Shown: one piece after another, positions 25,578 through 35,592 of the stretch | Layout of the letters: every line of letters begins with the position of its first letter | Numbering within the stretch: the stretch's first letter is position 1 | Source: Anaerolineales bacterium HSG25 | GTDB lineage: Bacteria; Chloroflexota; Anaerolineae; 4572-78; J111 | Direction of reading: 5' to 3' | Length of the DNA: 59,452 nucleotides | NCBI GenBank assembly: GCA_030377865.1 | Contig: JAUCGA010000025.1 | Location: 1-59,452 of the forward strand | Notes under the pieces: model-generated | What the model was told of the DNA's origin: nothing | The model's input: only the letters and a program-made list of their open reading frames with translations | Databases searched by the model: none | Position numbers and translations under genes: made by a program

Positions 25578-26954
25578 TCATTTAATCATCATAACTTGAC
25601 CGGTTTGATGATCAAGTAGATATAACTCACCGTCCTCATCTTCGCCAAAAGAGCTAATAGTATGGTTGCTTGATGACAATAACACATCAGACCAGACCCC
25701 ACCTGCTTCTTGACGTAATCCCCAGATAAGCCCCGTGCAATAATCTCCATAAATATATATCCCCTTTAACGAAAGATTTTTTTGTCCTCGATAAACATAC
25801 CCACCTGTAATCGAACATCCTTGGTCATGGTCGTATTCGGTTATTGGTAATATCAGACTAAGCGAATCTGGATCACAACTGCTAGGGTTAAAGCAGTGTC
25901 TCCCTTCCATTAAACGCCAGCCATAGTTGCCTCCACCGGATGTGCCCACTTCCTCAACATGTATCTCTTCGTATTGATTCTGCCCCACATCGGCAATGTA
26001 CATATCACCCGTGAGACGGTCAAAAGAGATGCGCCACGGATTACGCCAACCATACGACCAGATTTCAGGTCGAGCGGATGTTTGAGACACAAATGGATTA
26101 TCGTCAGGAACACCATAGGGAGTAGCTTGGTCAATATCTATTCGTAAAATTTTACCTAATAGACGCTCCAAATCTTGAGCATTATTTTGTGGATCGTTGG
26201 CCGCACCACCGTCTCCCATGCCCACATATAGGTACCCATCTGGGCCAAATAGAATCTGCCCACCATTATGATTCCCGTATGGCTGAGGAATGGTCAACAG
26301 AATTTGCTCACTGTCCTTATCTGCTTGATTTGGGTCAACCGCTGAAACCTGATATTGAGCAATGACCGTATGCCCTTCTAAATTGGTGTAGTTGACGAAA
26401 AGATAACCATTATTCGTATAATCGGGATGAAAAGCCATGCTCAGTAAGCCTTGCTCATTAGCCGATGAACCGACAATATCGACAATGTCGAGGAAGAGAG
26501 TGGACCTGATTATGTTATCCTCAATAATCACGATTCGCCCAGCTTGCTCAACAACAAACAAGCGCCCACTTTGATCATCGGCATGGGTTAGGTAAACGGG
26601 TTTGCTGAAGCCGCCGGTGATGGGATTCAAGGTTATCTGGATTGAATCCAAGGGGAGGGTGGCCGTTGCTTGGGGGGTATCGGTGGACGTTGTCGTGGGG
26701 AGCATGGTCGCTGTGTTCTCAGGAAGTGGTGTCTCTGTGGAAGCTGGTGTCTCTGTGGAATGCGGGGTATTTGTCTGTGATGGCGTGATTGTTGGCTGAG
26801 ATGTCGCAGTTGGCGAGACGGTAGCACGGGCTTCGACAATGGTCGGTAATGGCGGTTGTTGGGTCGTTGTTTGGCAAGCTGAGAGAACTATTAGCCAGAT
26901 TAGCACCGTCGTTAGGTATAGGTTTTGGTTTAAGAGGGAGATATTTTTTAACAT
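25578..26954 (-). CDS. PQQ-dependent sugar dehydrogenase-like (GSDH/YliI) lipoprotein
   Basis: 458 residues. The N-terminal lipoprotein signal ends LSAC|Q, and a Thr/Pro/Ser-rich linker runs to about residue 100. The beta-propeller has family motifs GFSKPVYLTHADDQSGRLFVVEQAGRI, EQGLLSMAFHPDY, NHNGGQILFGPDGYLYVGMGDGG, GKILRIDID and WSYGWRNPWRISFD. Homologues oxidise aldose sugars with PQQ, or bind sugars without it. Location is outside the membrane. The gene is convergent with the pilin gene. Substrate and cofactor use are not shown by the sequence. Confidence 0.87.
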   Translation of the reverse strand: MLKNISLLNQNLYLTTVLIWLIVLSACQTTTQQPPLPTIVEARATVSPTATSQPTITPSQTNTPHSTETPASTETPLPENTATMLPTTTSTDTPQATATLPLDSIQITLNPITGGFSKPVYLTHADDQSGRLFVVEQAGRIVIIEDNIIRSTLFLDIVDIVGSSANEQGLLSMAFHPDYTNNGYLFVNYTNLEGHTVIAQYQVSAVDPNQADKDSEQILLTIPQPYGNHNGGQILFGPDGYLYVGMGDGGAANDPQNNAQDLERLLGKILRIDIDQATPYGVPDDNPFVSQTSARPEIWSYGWRNPWRISFDRLTGDMYIADVGQNQYEEIHVEEVGTSGGGNYGWRLMEGRHCFNPSSCDPDSLSLILPITEYDHDQGCSITGGYVYRGQKNLSLKGIYIYGDYCTGLIWGLRQEAGGVWSDVLLSSSNHTISSFGEDEDGELYLLDHQTGQVMMIK

Positions 26955-27019
26955 GGTTATTTGCTTCTTGACAAAGAATTTAGGAAAGACTAAAAAGCAA
27001 CACGGAGATTCACGGAGAA

Positions 27020-27078
27020 ATCAGGATTAAATAAGTTGCGCGCTCCAGAGAGGTTCAATCTCTAAGATTGAACCTCTC
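27020..27078. repeat. Family F anchor with one hairpin, copy 2
   Basis: The anchor ATCAGGATTAAATAAGTTG plus CGCG (27020-27042) is followed by a perfect 14-bp stem GAGAGGTTCAATCT / AGATTGAACCTCTC with loop CTA. The arms are unrelated to those after the other anchors. Confidence 0.75.
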
Positions 27079-27128
27079 TCATGACAAGATGCCTGCACTA
27101 TATTTCTGGAAGAAAGGAGGGGTGTTGA

Positions 27129-28277
27129 CTAGGGTTGCACATCAACCGTAGGAACGATACCGGGACCGGGGAAGACAAGATTAGGAATGGTACCTTCGGG
27201 GGTAAAGATGATTTTGTCGGTGCTGTTGAGCGCGTCGGCATTGGTACGCATAATTTCTAGCTGGAGATAGTCGGGGTTGGCCGCGTAAATCTCGGCGATG
27301 ATACTATTCGGAGCATAATCTGCTTTGGCTTTTTCAATCGCGGCTTCGGCTAATGCTTTGTTGATGGCTAAATCCTGCTCGGCGGCTAGTAATTCATTTG
27401 ATTTTTGAGCTTCGATAATTGCTCGTTCGGCCTCAACTCGAGCCAACTCGTTAGCTCGTTCCGCCTCAATAACTACCTTTTGAGCTTGAATTTTTTCCCG
27501 CTCTAGTTGAGCCAAAATCGTTTGTTGTTTGGTTTCTTCTTGCAAACGACTCTGAGCAACCCGAATTTGACCCTCTTGCAGGGCTTGTTCGGCCTTAGCT
27601 TGAGCATCGGCTTTCAGTTTGTCTTGAGCCGCTTTTTCGGTTTCAAGCCGACTTTTGACAATCGCGTCCAAGCCAGCCTGTACATCAGCCGATAAAATCA
27701 CTTCGGGAACCACAACATTTTGCACATCCAAGCCAAAATTTATAGCTAATTTTTGTGTCTCATCACTAATACAAGCCCGTAAGGCATCGCGGGCACTACC
27801 GATAATGCTATCATCAAAGGTACGCTCTCCCACACAAACCTTCATCGACTGTCGAGCTAAATCTTGCACCCGAGTTTGTAACAGACCGTCATCAAGATAC
27901 ATCAGACGATATTTAGCCCATAATTGCTGTACTATATCTTTATCATCGATATTAGGTCTAAAAACATCACCGCTAACCACCAATCCAATCCGTTGTTTGT
28001 CCTTAGTGATCATCTCCTCGTCGCGTACATTAAAGGGAATGGCCTGCGTAGATATGGGTTGAACAGAAACAAAAAATCCGAAGTCGCTATAAACACCGGG
28101 TCCGACTACGTCAAAAATTTGGTTGTTTCTGAACTGAATTCCAACCTCTTGCTCGTCAATTGGAGAGAACAAGTAGTAAAAGTTGCTCGAAAAGGCTAAA
28201 ATTGCCAACACAACAGCGATGAAGATAATCGCTAGAAATATCGACACACCACCGATGGCTTTAACTCGATTTAACAT
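27129..28277 (-). CDS. SPFH/band 7 (prohibitin-like) membrane protein
   Basis: 382 residues. An N-terminal membrane anchor (about 10-30) is followed by an SPFH domain (about 35-220; EVGIQFRNNQIFDVVGPGVY...FNVRDEEMITKDKQRIGLVVSGDVF). A long Ala/Glu/Lys-rich coiled coil runs to about 340, then a short hydrophobic end. Such proteins form membrane scaffolds and often protect or recruit proteases. No NfeD-type partner is adjacent. The UPF0182 gene upstream on the same strand may be co-transcribed, although elements E2 and A4 now lie between them. Confidence 0.88.
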   Translation of the reverse strand: MLNRVKAIGGVSIFLAIIFIAVVLAILAFSSNFYYLFSPIDEQEVGIQFRNNQIFDVVGPGVYSDFGFFVSVQPISTQAIPFNVRDEEMITKDKQRIGLVVSGDVFRPNIDDKDIVQQLWAKYRLMYLDDGLLQTRVQDLARQSMKVCVGERTFDDSIIGSARDALRACISDETQKLAINFGLDVQNVVVPEVILSADVQAGLDAIVKSRLETEKAAQDKLKADAQAKAEQALQEGQIRVAQSRLQEETKQQTILAQLEREKIQAQKVVIEAERANELARVEAERAIIEAQKSNELLAAEQDLAINKALAEAAIEKAKADYAPNSIIAEIYAANPDYLQLEIMRTNADALNSTDKIIFTPEGTIPNLVFPGPGIVPTVDVQP

Positions 28278-28316
28278 GGTAATATACTCCTTATATTTTA
28301 GATTTATTCATCTCAC

Positions 28317-28442
28317 TACCCGACAAAAATTTTTCAAACTAAATACAAAAGAATCTGACAAGATTAACAGGATTAACAGGATTAAAGGCAAGAAATCCTG
28401 TTAATCCTGCCGAAAAAATCTTTATTTATCAGCATGTCGGTA
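28317..28442. repeat. Family E element, copy 2
   Basis: Opposite in orientation to copy 1. Ends TACCCGA and TCGGTA-type, with repeated AACAGGATT units and their complements inside. Element A4 begins 12 bp further on, so two unrelated elements stand side by side in the gap between the band-7 and UPF0182 genes. Confidence 0.65.
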
Positions 28443-28454
28443 TTAAGTTTATTA

Positions 28455-28590
28455 GATCTGTTCGGCAATAAAGGAGTGCAAAAGCTTCTTGCTTTTGCCA
28501 GAGGTAAACATGCAAAAGCAAGAAGCTTTTGCACTCCGTGTGTCTCGAATTTGAGTTTTTATGAGACGATTAGTTATTCCCGAACAGGTT
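28455..28590. mobile_element. Family A miniature element, copy 4, with TA duplication
   Basis: 136 bp, ends GATCTGTTCGG and CCGAACAGGTT, flanked by TA at 28453-28454 and 28591-28592. The TA at 28591-28592 and the element's last base form the TAA stop of the UPF0182 gene. Restoring the empty site gives TAA as well. The two core hairpins have loops TTCTT and AAGAA. Confidence 0.9.
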
Positions 28591-31367
28591 TATTCATTAC
28601 TCGCGGTTACTTCTAACAATGTTTGTAAAACTGCTTCCAACTCTCGAAGTTTATCACCATAAGTTGCCCAGTCACCTCGCTGAGCCGCAGTTTGGGCGGC
28701 ATTATAATGGAAGGAGGCTAACTCAGCCAGTTCGCTAACATTGGTGGTGTCCACATCCGGCAAAGGCTCCGCGGAGGGTCCTGTATCGGTATTGTTATTA
28801 TCGGCCAATGGTTTTTGCCGTTTCTTGTTAAACAGGCTCTCCAGTGCTTCACCGAGATTTTTTTCCATGGCGATTTTATCGCCTGTGGCAACGATAACCC
28901 GCTTGAGTTCGGGAATCTCGCCACTTTCCGCTTGTAGATAAAGCGGCTCGACGTACAGCAGAGAATCCTCAATCGGCAAGACCAACAGATTACCCCGAAT
29001 TACTTCGGAGCCACTTTGATTCCAGAGAGAGATTTGGGCCGAAATTTCAGGGTCTTGGTCGATGCGGGCCTCGATTTGCAGTGGCCCAAAAATCAACTCC
29101 TGCTTTGGAAAACGGAACACAACCAACTCGCCATAACTATCCCCATCAGCCCGAGCGGCCATCCAAGCAATCATGTTGTCCTTGCTACTTGGCGTAAACG
29201 GCTGAATCAGCAAAAATTCATCCTGTTCAGAATCGGGCAAAGAGAGAATGACATAGTATGGCTCAAGTGTTTTGGTTGTACCTTCGGAATGTTCTTTGGG
29301 TAGTTGCCACAAATCCTCCTTGTTATAGAACACGTTTACATCCTGCATGTGATAGGTCAAAAACAGTTCACTTTGCACGCGAAACAGATCTTCAGGATAG
29401 CGGGTGTTGTCAAATAGGTCAGGCGGCATCTCTGATAAAGGTGTAAATAACTCAGGAAAAATCATCCCGTAAGCCTGAATTATCGGATCGCTATCATCAA
29501 CCACGTAAAACGTAATATCTCCATCATACGCATCAACAACCACCTTAACCGAATTGCGGATATAGTTTAGACCTCCAATTGGCTCGGAGTAAGGAAACAG
29601 GTCGGTATAGGTGTAGGCATCCTGAATCCAGTTCAAATGCCCCTGTTTATCGACCACGATATACGGGTCGCCGTCGTATAGCAAAAATGGCGCTACCGAC
29701 TGTACTCGTTCCTTAATGCTACGGTGGAGCATGACACGACTTTCACGAGTGAATTCTTGACTTAACATCATGTTGATGTCACTCAGCCCGATAGCAAAGG
29801 CCAACCGTTTAATGTAGGTGTCCATCAACACCCCGCCAGTGCCGTTGTAGTCATTATAGACGTTGGTATCCCCACTAGGATAGTTAAACTCGCGCTCGGT
29901 GGTTTTGACAAAGACGTAATCATTGGTCAACTCACCATAATAGATTTCAGGGCGGGTGACGTCAATACCAATGTCCGATTCGGGCGGTAAATCCTGAATC
30001 CAGAGTTTGGGCAGTCCTTCCTCGCTCACCTCGTTGACTGGGTTGGCGACTACACCATATCCATGCGTAAACTGGAGTTTTTGGGTCACCCAAGTCTGTT
30101 GTAACTCACGTTTGTCTAATTCCCGCACCGAAATCGCTACTTGGCGTAACTCATCATCAACTATGTAACGATCGAGATCAATATCGTTGAAGGTATAGTA
30201 GAGCCGAATCGACTGAATTTGCTTATAGGTTTGCTGGAGTGGGCGATAGTCCCACAGCCGAATATTTTTCAGGGTGGTAGCGTTTTTCTCGGCCATGTCG
30301 GGAGTTAGAGAGACGGGGTTGGCGAAACTTTTTTCGACCACTTTGTCAAGCCCGTAGGCCCAGCTGGTAAAGTCAATATTGTTCCGAATATAGGGCGATT
30401 CGCTGGCTAACTCGTTCGGAATAACGATGTAGCGTTGCACAATATTTGGAATTAACCCCGTGCCAATAGCTCCAACAATCACCCAGCCAAAAATAACGGC
30501 CAGACTGAGCGCTGGTTTGCGTAAAAAAATGTTGAGTAGAAGCACGGTCGCGGCAATAATGGCCATCGCAACCATTGTCCATAGGGCTGGCATGGTGACG
30601 TTGATGTCGGTATAACTGGCTCCAAAGGCCACTCCTCGGTCAGAATAGAGTAGGCTAAACAGACTGAGCCAATGTCCCCAAGCAAAGGTCAGAAAAATTA
30701 GTGCGCCGATAACGGAAAGGTGAAGTTGAATATGGGGTAAAATAACCGGCAAACGTCCCTCGGCGATGGTGTTTTGCTGGGCCAGAGCGTAAACGGCTAA
30801 CGAGGCGAACAGCCCTAAAAACAGAGCTACCAATATCCAACTTTGCATAAAGCTGTAGACTGGCAAACTAAATACATAAAAACTAGCATCCATGTCAAAA
30901 ACGGGGTCGGTAATACCAAACTGTTTTTGATACAGATAGCTAAGGAAAATAAGCCAGTTACCAGATGCGGCAGAGCCGATAATCCAAGCCAACAAAATGC
31001 CTAAAATCCAAATCAGCCCACCGACCAATTTTTGAGCCACAACTACCTCTTCACTAAAAAATAGTACATTACGAATCGATAGCCAGCGGGCAATGAGGGC
31101 GTTGCTGATAAATAACGCCGCTACCGGTATCCCCACGGCAAATCCGACTCCTAATCTAGCCCATAAGCCAGTAAAAAAGACTGATTCAAACGACAAATGC
31201 TCAAACCATAACAATTCGGTATATAGTCCCACCCCAAAACGTACTAAAAGATAAAAGAACATGAAGCCAGCCACAACAAGCCAGAATCGAGCTGGAACTG
31301 CTCTGGGGGCTGGAACGTTACTATTATCATCACTCGTAAAAGGGGGGGGTGTAGGACGACCATTCAT
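28590..31367 (-). CDS. UPF0182 family membrane protein
   Basis: 925 residues of the COG1615 family, found in actinobacteria, cyanobacteria and Chloroflexota; function unknown. About seven membrane segments lie in the first 300 residues. A large extracytoplasmic domain follows, with family motifs IPNIVQRYIVIPNELASESPYIRNNIDFT, QDLPPESDIGIDVTRPEIYYGE and GGLNYIRNSVKVVVDAYDG. The C-terminal 100 residues are acidic and then helical. Ala/Pro-rich residues precede the first membrane segment. The stop codon overlaps the TA duplication of element A4. Confidence 0.92.
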   Translation of the reverse strand: MNGRPTPPPFTSDDNSNVPAPRAVPARFWLVVAGFMFFYLLVRFGVGLYTELLWFEHLSFESVFFTGLWARLGVGFAVGIPVAALFISNALIARWLSIRNVLFFSEEVVVAQKLVGGLIWILGILLAWIIGSAASGNWLIFLSYLYQKQFGITDPVFDMDASFYVFSLPVYSFMQSWILVALFLGLFASLAVYALAQQNTIAEGRLPVILPHIQLHLSVIGALIFLTFAWGHWLSLFSLLYSDRGVAFGASYTDINVTMPALWTMVAMAIIAATVLLLNIFLRKPALSLAVIFGWVIVGAIGTGLIPNIVQRYIVIPNELASESPYIRNNIDFTSWAYGLDKVVEKSFANPVSLTPDMAEKNATTLKNIRLWDYRPLQQTYKQIQSIRLYYTFNDIDLDRYIVDDELRQVAISVRELDKRELQQTWVTQKLQFTHGYGVVANPVNEVSEEGLPKLWIQDLPPESDIGIDVTRPEIYYGELTNDYVFVKTTEREFNYPSGDTNVYNDYNGTGGVLMDTYIKRLAFAIGLSDINMMLSQEFTRESRVMLHRSIKERVQSVAPFLLYDGDPYIVVDKQGHLNWIQDAYTYTDLFPYSEPIGGLNYIRNSVKVVVDAYDGDITFYVVDDSDPIIQAYGMIFPELFTPLSEMPPDLFDNTRYPEDLFRVQSELFLTYHMQDVNVFYNKEDLWQLPKEHSEGTTKTLEPYYVILSLPDSEQDEFLLIQPFTPSSKDNMIAWMAARADGDSYGELVVFRFPKQELIFGPLQIEARIDQDPEISAQISLWNQSGSEVIRGNLLVLPIEDSLLYVEPLYLQAESGEIPELKRVIVATGDKIAMEKNLGEALESLFNKKRQKPLADNNNTDTGPSAEPLPDVDTTNVSELAELASFHYNAAQTAAQRGDWATYGDKLRELEAVLQTLLEVTASNE

Positions 31368-31566
31368 AAGGGTGTTTCTCCTAAATCAGAATTAAAAAAT
31401 GGAAACTGAGACATGGTGAGGTCATGTCTTGTTTCATTATGTTGACCAAAACGATGATATTCGCTATGTATCATTCTTCATTATACCATACCCCATTTTA
31501 ATTTGAAGAATGACATAGGCATGCGTACCTTTGAGCAAATAGCGATGGTCAAGTTTGCACATCTGG

Positions 31567-34500
31567 CTACTCATCAATCGATTCTCGTACTTTGTGAGCC
31601 AACTGCGGTAGAGAAAACGGTTTTTGTAGGAGTTTATCGGCGATTTCATTGACACCCAAGGCCGCTTCGCCGATATAACCAGACATAAACAAAATTTTAG
31701 GTGGATTGGGCAACATATTGATCAATTTTCGGGCTAGTTCACGCCCGCTCATTTTGGGCATGATAACATCGGTAATTACCAGATCAACCGTCGGCATGGT
31801 CTTATTATCAAACAAACGTAATGCCTCTTCACCATGACTAGCCCGCAAAACAATGTAGCCCAATTTTTCCAACATATCTGCGGCCATACGTCGCACTGCC
31901 ACCTCATCTTCCACCAACAAAATCGTCTCTCCTCCTTTGGGTAAATGTTTAAATATAAGTACATGTGGGTCTATCTGAGGAGGATTCTCGGCGGTAAATT
32001 GTGGCAGGTCGATGGTAAAGGTTGTGCCCTTGCCGACCTCGCTCTCGACTCGAATATGCCCTTCGTTTTGTTTAACAATACCAAAACAGGTTGCCAATCC
32101 TAACCCTGTCCCTTTTCCCATCTCTTTTGTCGTAAAAAACGGCTCAAAAACCATTGATATAACTTCGTCACTCATACCCATACCCGTATCTATAATTTTT
32201 AACCGAATATAGTTACCCGCTTTCATGTCTAAAAACTGGTTGGCTTCATCCGTCGTTATGGTCACATTTTGAGTGATGATCGTTAGCTTGCCTCCCTCAG
32301 GCATGGCATCTCGACTGTTAATCACCATGTTGAATAGAACCTGCTCCAACTGACCGGGGTCGGCCTTTATACGACCAAGATGCTCATCTAACAGGGTCAC
32401 AAACTCAATATTTTCGCCAATTAAACGGCGTAACATCTTATCGACCTGAGTTATTACCTCATTAAGATCAACCACAATTGGGTCGATTTTTTGTCGTCGG
32501 GCAAAAGCCAATAATTGGCGAGTTAAATGGCTGGCTCGTTCCGCAGAACTGAGAATCACCTCCATGTCTTTTCGACCGGGATTATCAGGTTCTAAGCGAC
32601 GGAGGGCCAGACTAGCATAGCCCATCATGGCGGTCAATTGGTTGTTAAAATCATGAGCCACCCCACCCGCTAAACGCCCAATACTCTCCATGCGTTGGGC
32701 TTGACGAAGTTGCTCTTCCAAGTCAGACCGAATCTCTTCGGCCTCAACCTGCTCAGTAATATCTATCCCACTAGCGATAATGTAATCAACCATGCCATCA
32801 GCGTTGAGTAGGGCCGTATTTGTCCAGTCAATCAACCGATACCCACCCGATTTTGTGAGCCAGTAGTTAATGTTTTTATATGGAAAACTATCCGTTTTCA
32901 GTTCGGTAAAGATATGTTTTATCTGTTCTTGATCCTCAGCCCGAATAAATAGTTCCCACATCGTTTGCCCAATCACTTCATTAGATTGATACCCCGTTAT
33001 CTCTTCACATGTCCGATTAAAACGGACGATTTTTCCTGTTGGTGTAAGTACTACAACCAGTGTTCCTACCGCGTCAATAACTGTGGCAATAAAATTTCGT
33101 TCTTCTTGCAGACTCTGCTCAACCTGTTTTTGTTGAGTAATATCACGAGCTATACCTGTAAAAAGCCGTTTCCCATCAAGTGTAGCCTCACTAATAGCCA
33201 ACAACAATGGAACAACGTCTCCATTTTTCCGTTTTCCTTCAACCTCTCTCCCTGCTCCCATCACTTTTTGGATTCCGGTTCTAATATAGTTGGCAATATA
33301 TTGGTCATGTTGACTTTGGTGCGGTTCATCCATCAGCAAAGTGAGCGGTTTGTTAATGACCTCTTCTGCCCGATAGCCAAAAATCATCTCTGCGGCAGGA
33401 TTGAATGATTTAATAATCCCTTGCTCGTCGGCAGTAATCACGCCATCGGCGGCGGTATTAACGATGGCTCGATTCTGAGCCTCACTCTCACGTAACGCTG
33501 TTTCAGCATGTTTATATTCGATTTGGGTACGTAAAATTACCAGACCACGTGCTAAATCGGTCGCTAGTTCTAGTAATAGTTCAACCTCAGCTTGGTCGAA
33601 ACTATCTGGTTGGGTAGCATAGACACTTAAGGCCCCAAATGCTCGGTTGTTCTGAAGCAAAGGCAAGGCAATAGAAGAACCATAACCTCGTTGCGTCGCG
33701 GCCTCTCGCCACGGAGCAAAACGAGGGTCGGTTAAGATATGTTGTACTATATTTGGTTTTTTATTCCGAATCGTCAAACCAGTAGGGCCTTGTCCATGAG
33801 GGCTGTTCTCATCCCATGAAACATTTAACGTTTCCAGATAACCATCCTCGTATCCCCACTGAGCCACAGGCCGAACTGTCTTGGTAGCATCGTCTTGGGA
33901 TAACCCGACCCACACCAAGCGATACCCGCCTACCTCCACAATCAACTGACAAATCTTCTGCATAACCTCCTGTTCGTTTTTTGCATCTAACAACGCTTGG
34001 TTACAGGCACTAATTGTTTTGAGCGTTCGATTTAAACGCTGTAATTTCTGCTCTACCTTGGCTCGATGGTCAACATCTGCCTTAAGCTGTTTGGTCGAAT
34101 TTTCTAGGGTGGTCAGCATCAGGTTAATTTCCTGCCCCAAATGAGCCAACTCATCATTACCCGTTACCGTCACTCTCGTTGACAAATCACCACTCCTGCT
34201 GATTTGAGTGGTGGCTTGACTAAGTTTGGTTAGTCGAGATAACAACTGTTTTTCTATGAGCCAGTTTAAAACAAAAACAAATATTCCACCCACACCCAAT
34301 AAAATTAGGCCAAAATAGAACAGGCTATATTGACCTTGCTTATAGGCTCGACGATGGTTGGTCAATGTCAGAATTATTGCTGGTTCACCATCCGCATGGG
34401 TGATAAGTCGATACCCCACAATGAGATCATCGGACAGGAATTGCATAATTTGTGGATTTGTTGAAGATAGCTGTTCCAATGCTACCTCCACATCAGGAGG

Positions 34501-34767
34501 CAAAACAAGCGAATCATCTGACAGGTTGTAAACAGCCATATCAGCTTTGATATACGGTATAATACCACTAGTACCTGCTGGATTATCAAGTTGTTCTAAA
34601 TTATTGGTTAAAATGGCAGGTATTTGCTGTAATTGATGTGCCATCTCATTAACTTCATGGGTTTTAAAGCTGTTTAGCCAAACAATATAAAAGACAGTAT
34701 AAAGTAGGCCAACTAAAATTATCATCGTCAAGCTAATCGTTAGGGTTATTTTTTTTCGTAAAGACAT
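31567..34767 (-). CDS. Hybrid sensor histidine kinase (HAMP-GAF-PAS-PAS-HisKA-HATPase-REC)
   Basis: 1066 residues. Membrane segments near 8-30 and 150-175 bracket an extracytoplasmic sensor. Then come HAMP, GAF (about 250-410), two PAS domains, HisKA with phospho-acceptor His705 in RLAGGVAHDFNNQL, a complete HATPase (DTGMGMSD, FEPFFTTKEMGKGTGLGLA) and a C-terminal receiver with Asp1000 in VITDVIMPKMSG and conserved Lys in LLQKPFS. It should autophosphorylate and pass phosphate to its own receiver. A histidine phosphotransfer protein or output regulator is not adjacent. It is divergent from the CheW gene, with about 125 bp between them. Confidence 0.92.
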   Translation of the reverse strand: MSLRKKITLTISLTMIILVGLLYTVFYIVWLNSFKTHEVNEMAHQLQQIPAILTNNLEQLDNPAGTSGIIPYIKADMAVYNLSDDSLVLPPDVEVALEQLSSTNPQIMQFLSDDLIVGYRLITHADGEPAIILTLTNHRRAYKQGQYSLFYFGLILLGVGGIFVFVLNWLIEKQLLSRLTKLSQATTQISRSGDLSTRVTVTGNDELAHLGQEINLMLTTLENSTKQLKADVDHRAKVEQKLQRLNRTLKTISACNQALLDAKNEQEVMQKICQLIVEVGGYRLVWVGLSQDDATKTVRPVAQWGYEDGYLETLNVSWDENSPHGQGPTGLTIRNKKPNIVQHILTDPRFAPWREAATQRGYGSSIALPLLQNNRAFGALSVYATQPDSFDQAEVELLLELATDLARGLVILRTQIEYKHAETALRESEAQNRAIVNTAADGVITADEQGIIKSFNPAAEMIFGYRAEEVINKPLTLLMDEPHQSQHDQYIANYIRTGIQKVMGAGREVEGKRKNGDVVPLLLAISEATLDGKRLFTGIARDITQQKQVEQSLQEERNFIATVIDAVGTLVVVLTPTGKIVRFNRTCEEITGYQSNEVIGQTMWELFIRAEDQEQIKHIFTELKTDSFPYKNINYWLTKSGGYRLIDWTNTALLNADGMVDYIIASGIDITEQVEAEEIRSDLEEQLRQAQRMESIGRLAGGVAHDFNNQLTAMMGYASLALRRLEPDNPGRKDMEVILSSAERASHLTRQLLAFARRQKIDPIVVDLNEVITQVDKMLRRLIGENIEFVTLLDEHLGRIKADPGQLEQVLFNMVINSRDAMPEGGKLTIITQNVTITTDEANQFLDMKAGNYIRLKIIDTGMGMSDEVISMVFEPFFTTKEMGKGTGLGLATCFGIVKQNEGHIRVESEVGKGTTFTIDLPQFTAENPPQIDPHVLIFKHLPKGGETILLVEDEVAVRRMAADMLEKLGYIVLRASHGEEALRLFDNKTMPTVDLVITDVIMPKMSGRELARKLINMLPNPPKILFMSGYIGEAALGVNEIADKLLQKPFSLPQLAHKVRESIDE

Positions 34768-34892
34768 AATGTTACTCAGCCTGTAAATTTCCCAAAAATG
34801 GGTCTGATTTGGGACAAAGTTGGGTCATCAAAATAGGATAAAGTTTGGTATAGTAGTAGAAAGTGCATAATAACTATTAAGGCAGGTACACA

Positions 34893-35456
34893 ATGAAACA
34901 GTCAAACATAAATGAGCAACAGAATCCTACCACATTGTTTGATAGCAAGAAAATATCCTTGTTGTTGTTTAATGTGGGCGGACAAAGTTACGCCCTACCC
35001 ATTGAAAGGGTAGTACGAATTATTGAAATGGTCACGGTAATACAGGTCTCTGGTGTTTCGACCCTTATCCGTGGTATCATTAACTTTCGCGGTGATCCGG
35101 TGTTAGTGATTGACATGCGCCAACGACTAGGCTTTGCCGAGCAGGATTATGGTTTGCACACGCCGATTATGTTGGTTGATTTACCAGACAGTAATCACCT
35201 CGTTGGGCTTATTGTTGATGAGGTAGAACGAGTACAACATATCTCTACCGCTGATGTTGATACCTCGATAGTTGACCAACAGCAATCTGCAACAGATTTT
35301 GCCATGCCCTATTTTGCCGGCATTGTCAATATCGACTATCGCATGATAATTCTGCTTGATTTATCTGCCGTGCTTGATTTTGTCCATCATCCAGATATTT
35401 CGAATGTTGTAGAGACTTGGCCTCCCGCTTCGGAATATAAACCACTTTTGGATTAG
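34893..35456 (+). CDS. CheW-like chemotaxis coupling protein
   Basis: 187 residues. A short polar N-terminus precedes a single CheW domain (about 20-165) with LLLFNVGGQSYALPIERVVRIIEM and the GIINFRGDPVLVIDMRQRLG motif that contacts receptor and kinase. It links methyl-accepting receptors to CheA at the membrane. CheA is not in the window. The family is easily recognised, but the gene could serve a non-flagellar pathway such as pilus motility. Confidence 0.9.
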   Translation: MKQSNINEQQNPTTLFDSKKISLLLFNVGGQSYALPIERVVRIIEMVTVIQVSGVSTLIRGIINFRGDPVLVIDMRQRLGFAEQDYGLHTPIMLVDLPDSNHLVGLIVDEVERVQHISTADVDTSIVDQQQSATDFAMPYFAGIVNIDYRMIILLDLSAVLDFVHHPDISNVVETWPPASEYKPLLD

Positions 35457-35592
35457 CGGTCTTATGCCACACTCCCCCAACTACTCTATACGCCCGCTGT
35501 AACATCCTTTTCGCCCTAGACAGACACTTCCGGCACTATCGAATCGGGATATCGGGATTAAATAACATAAATTTTCTACGGTTATTATTATA

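Noticed and set aside
31464..31655. 63-codon minus-strand frame after the hybrid kinase
   Set aside because: Overlaps the receiver-domain end in another frame, with no recognisable product.
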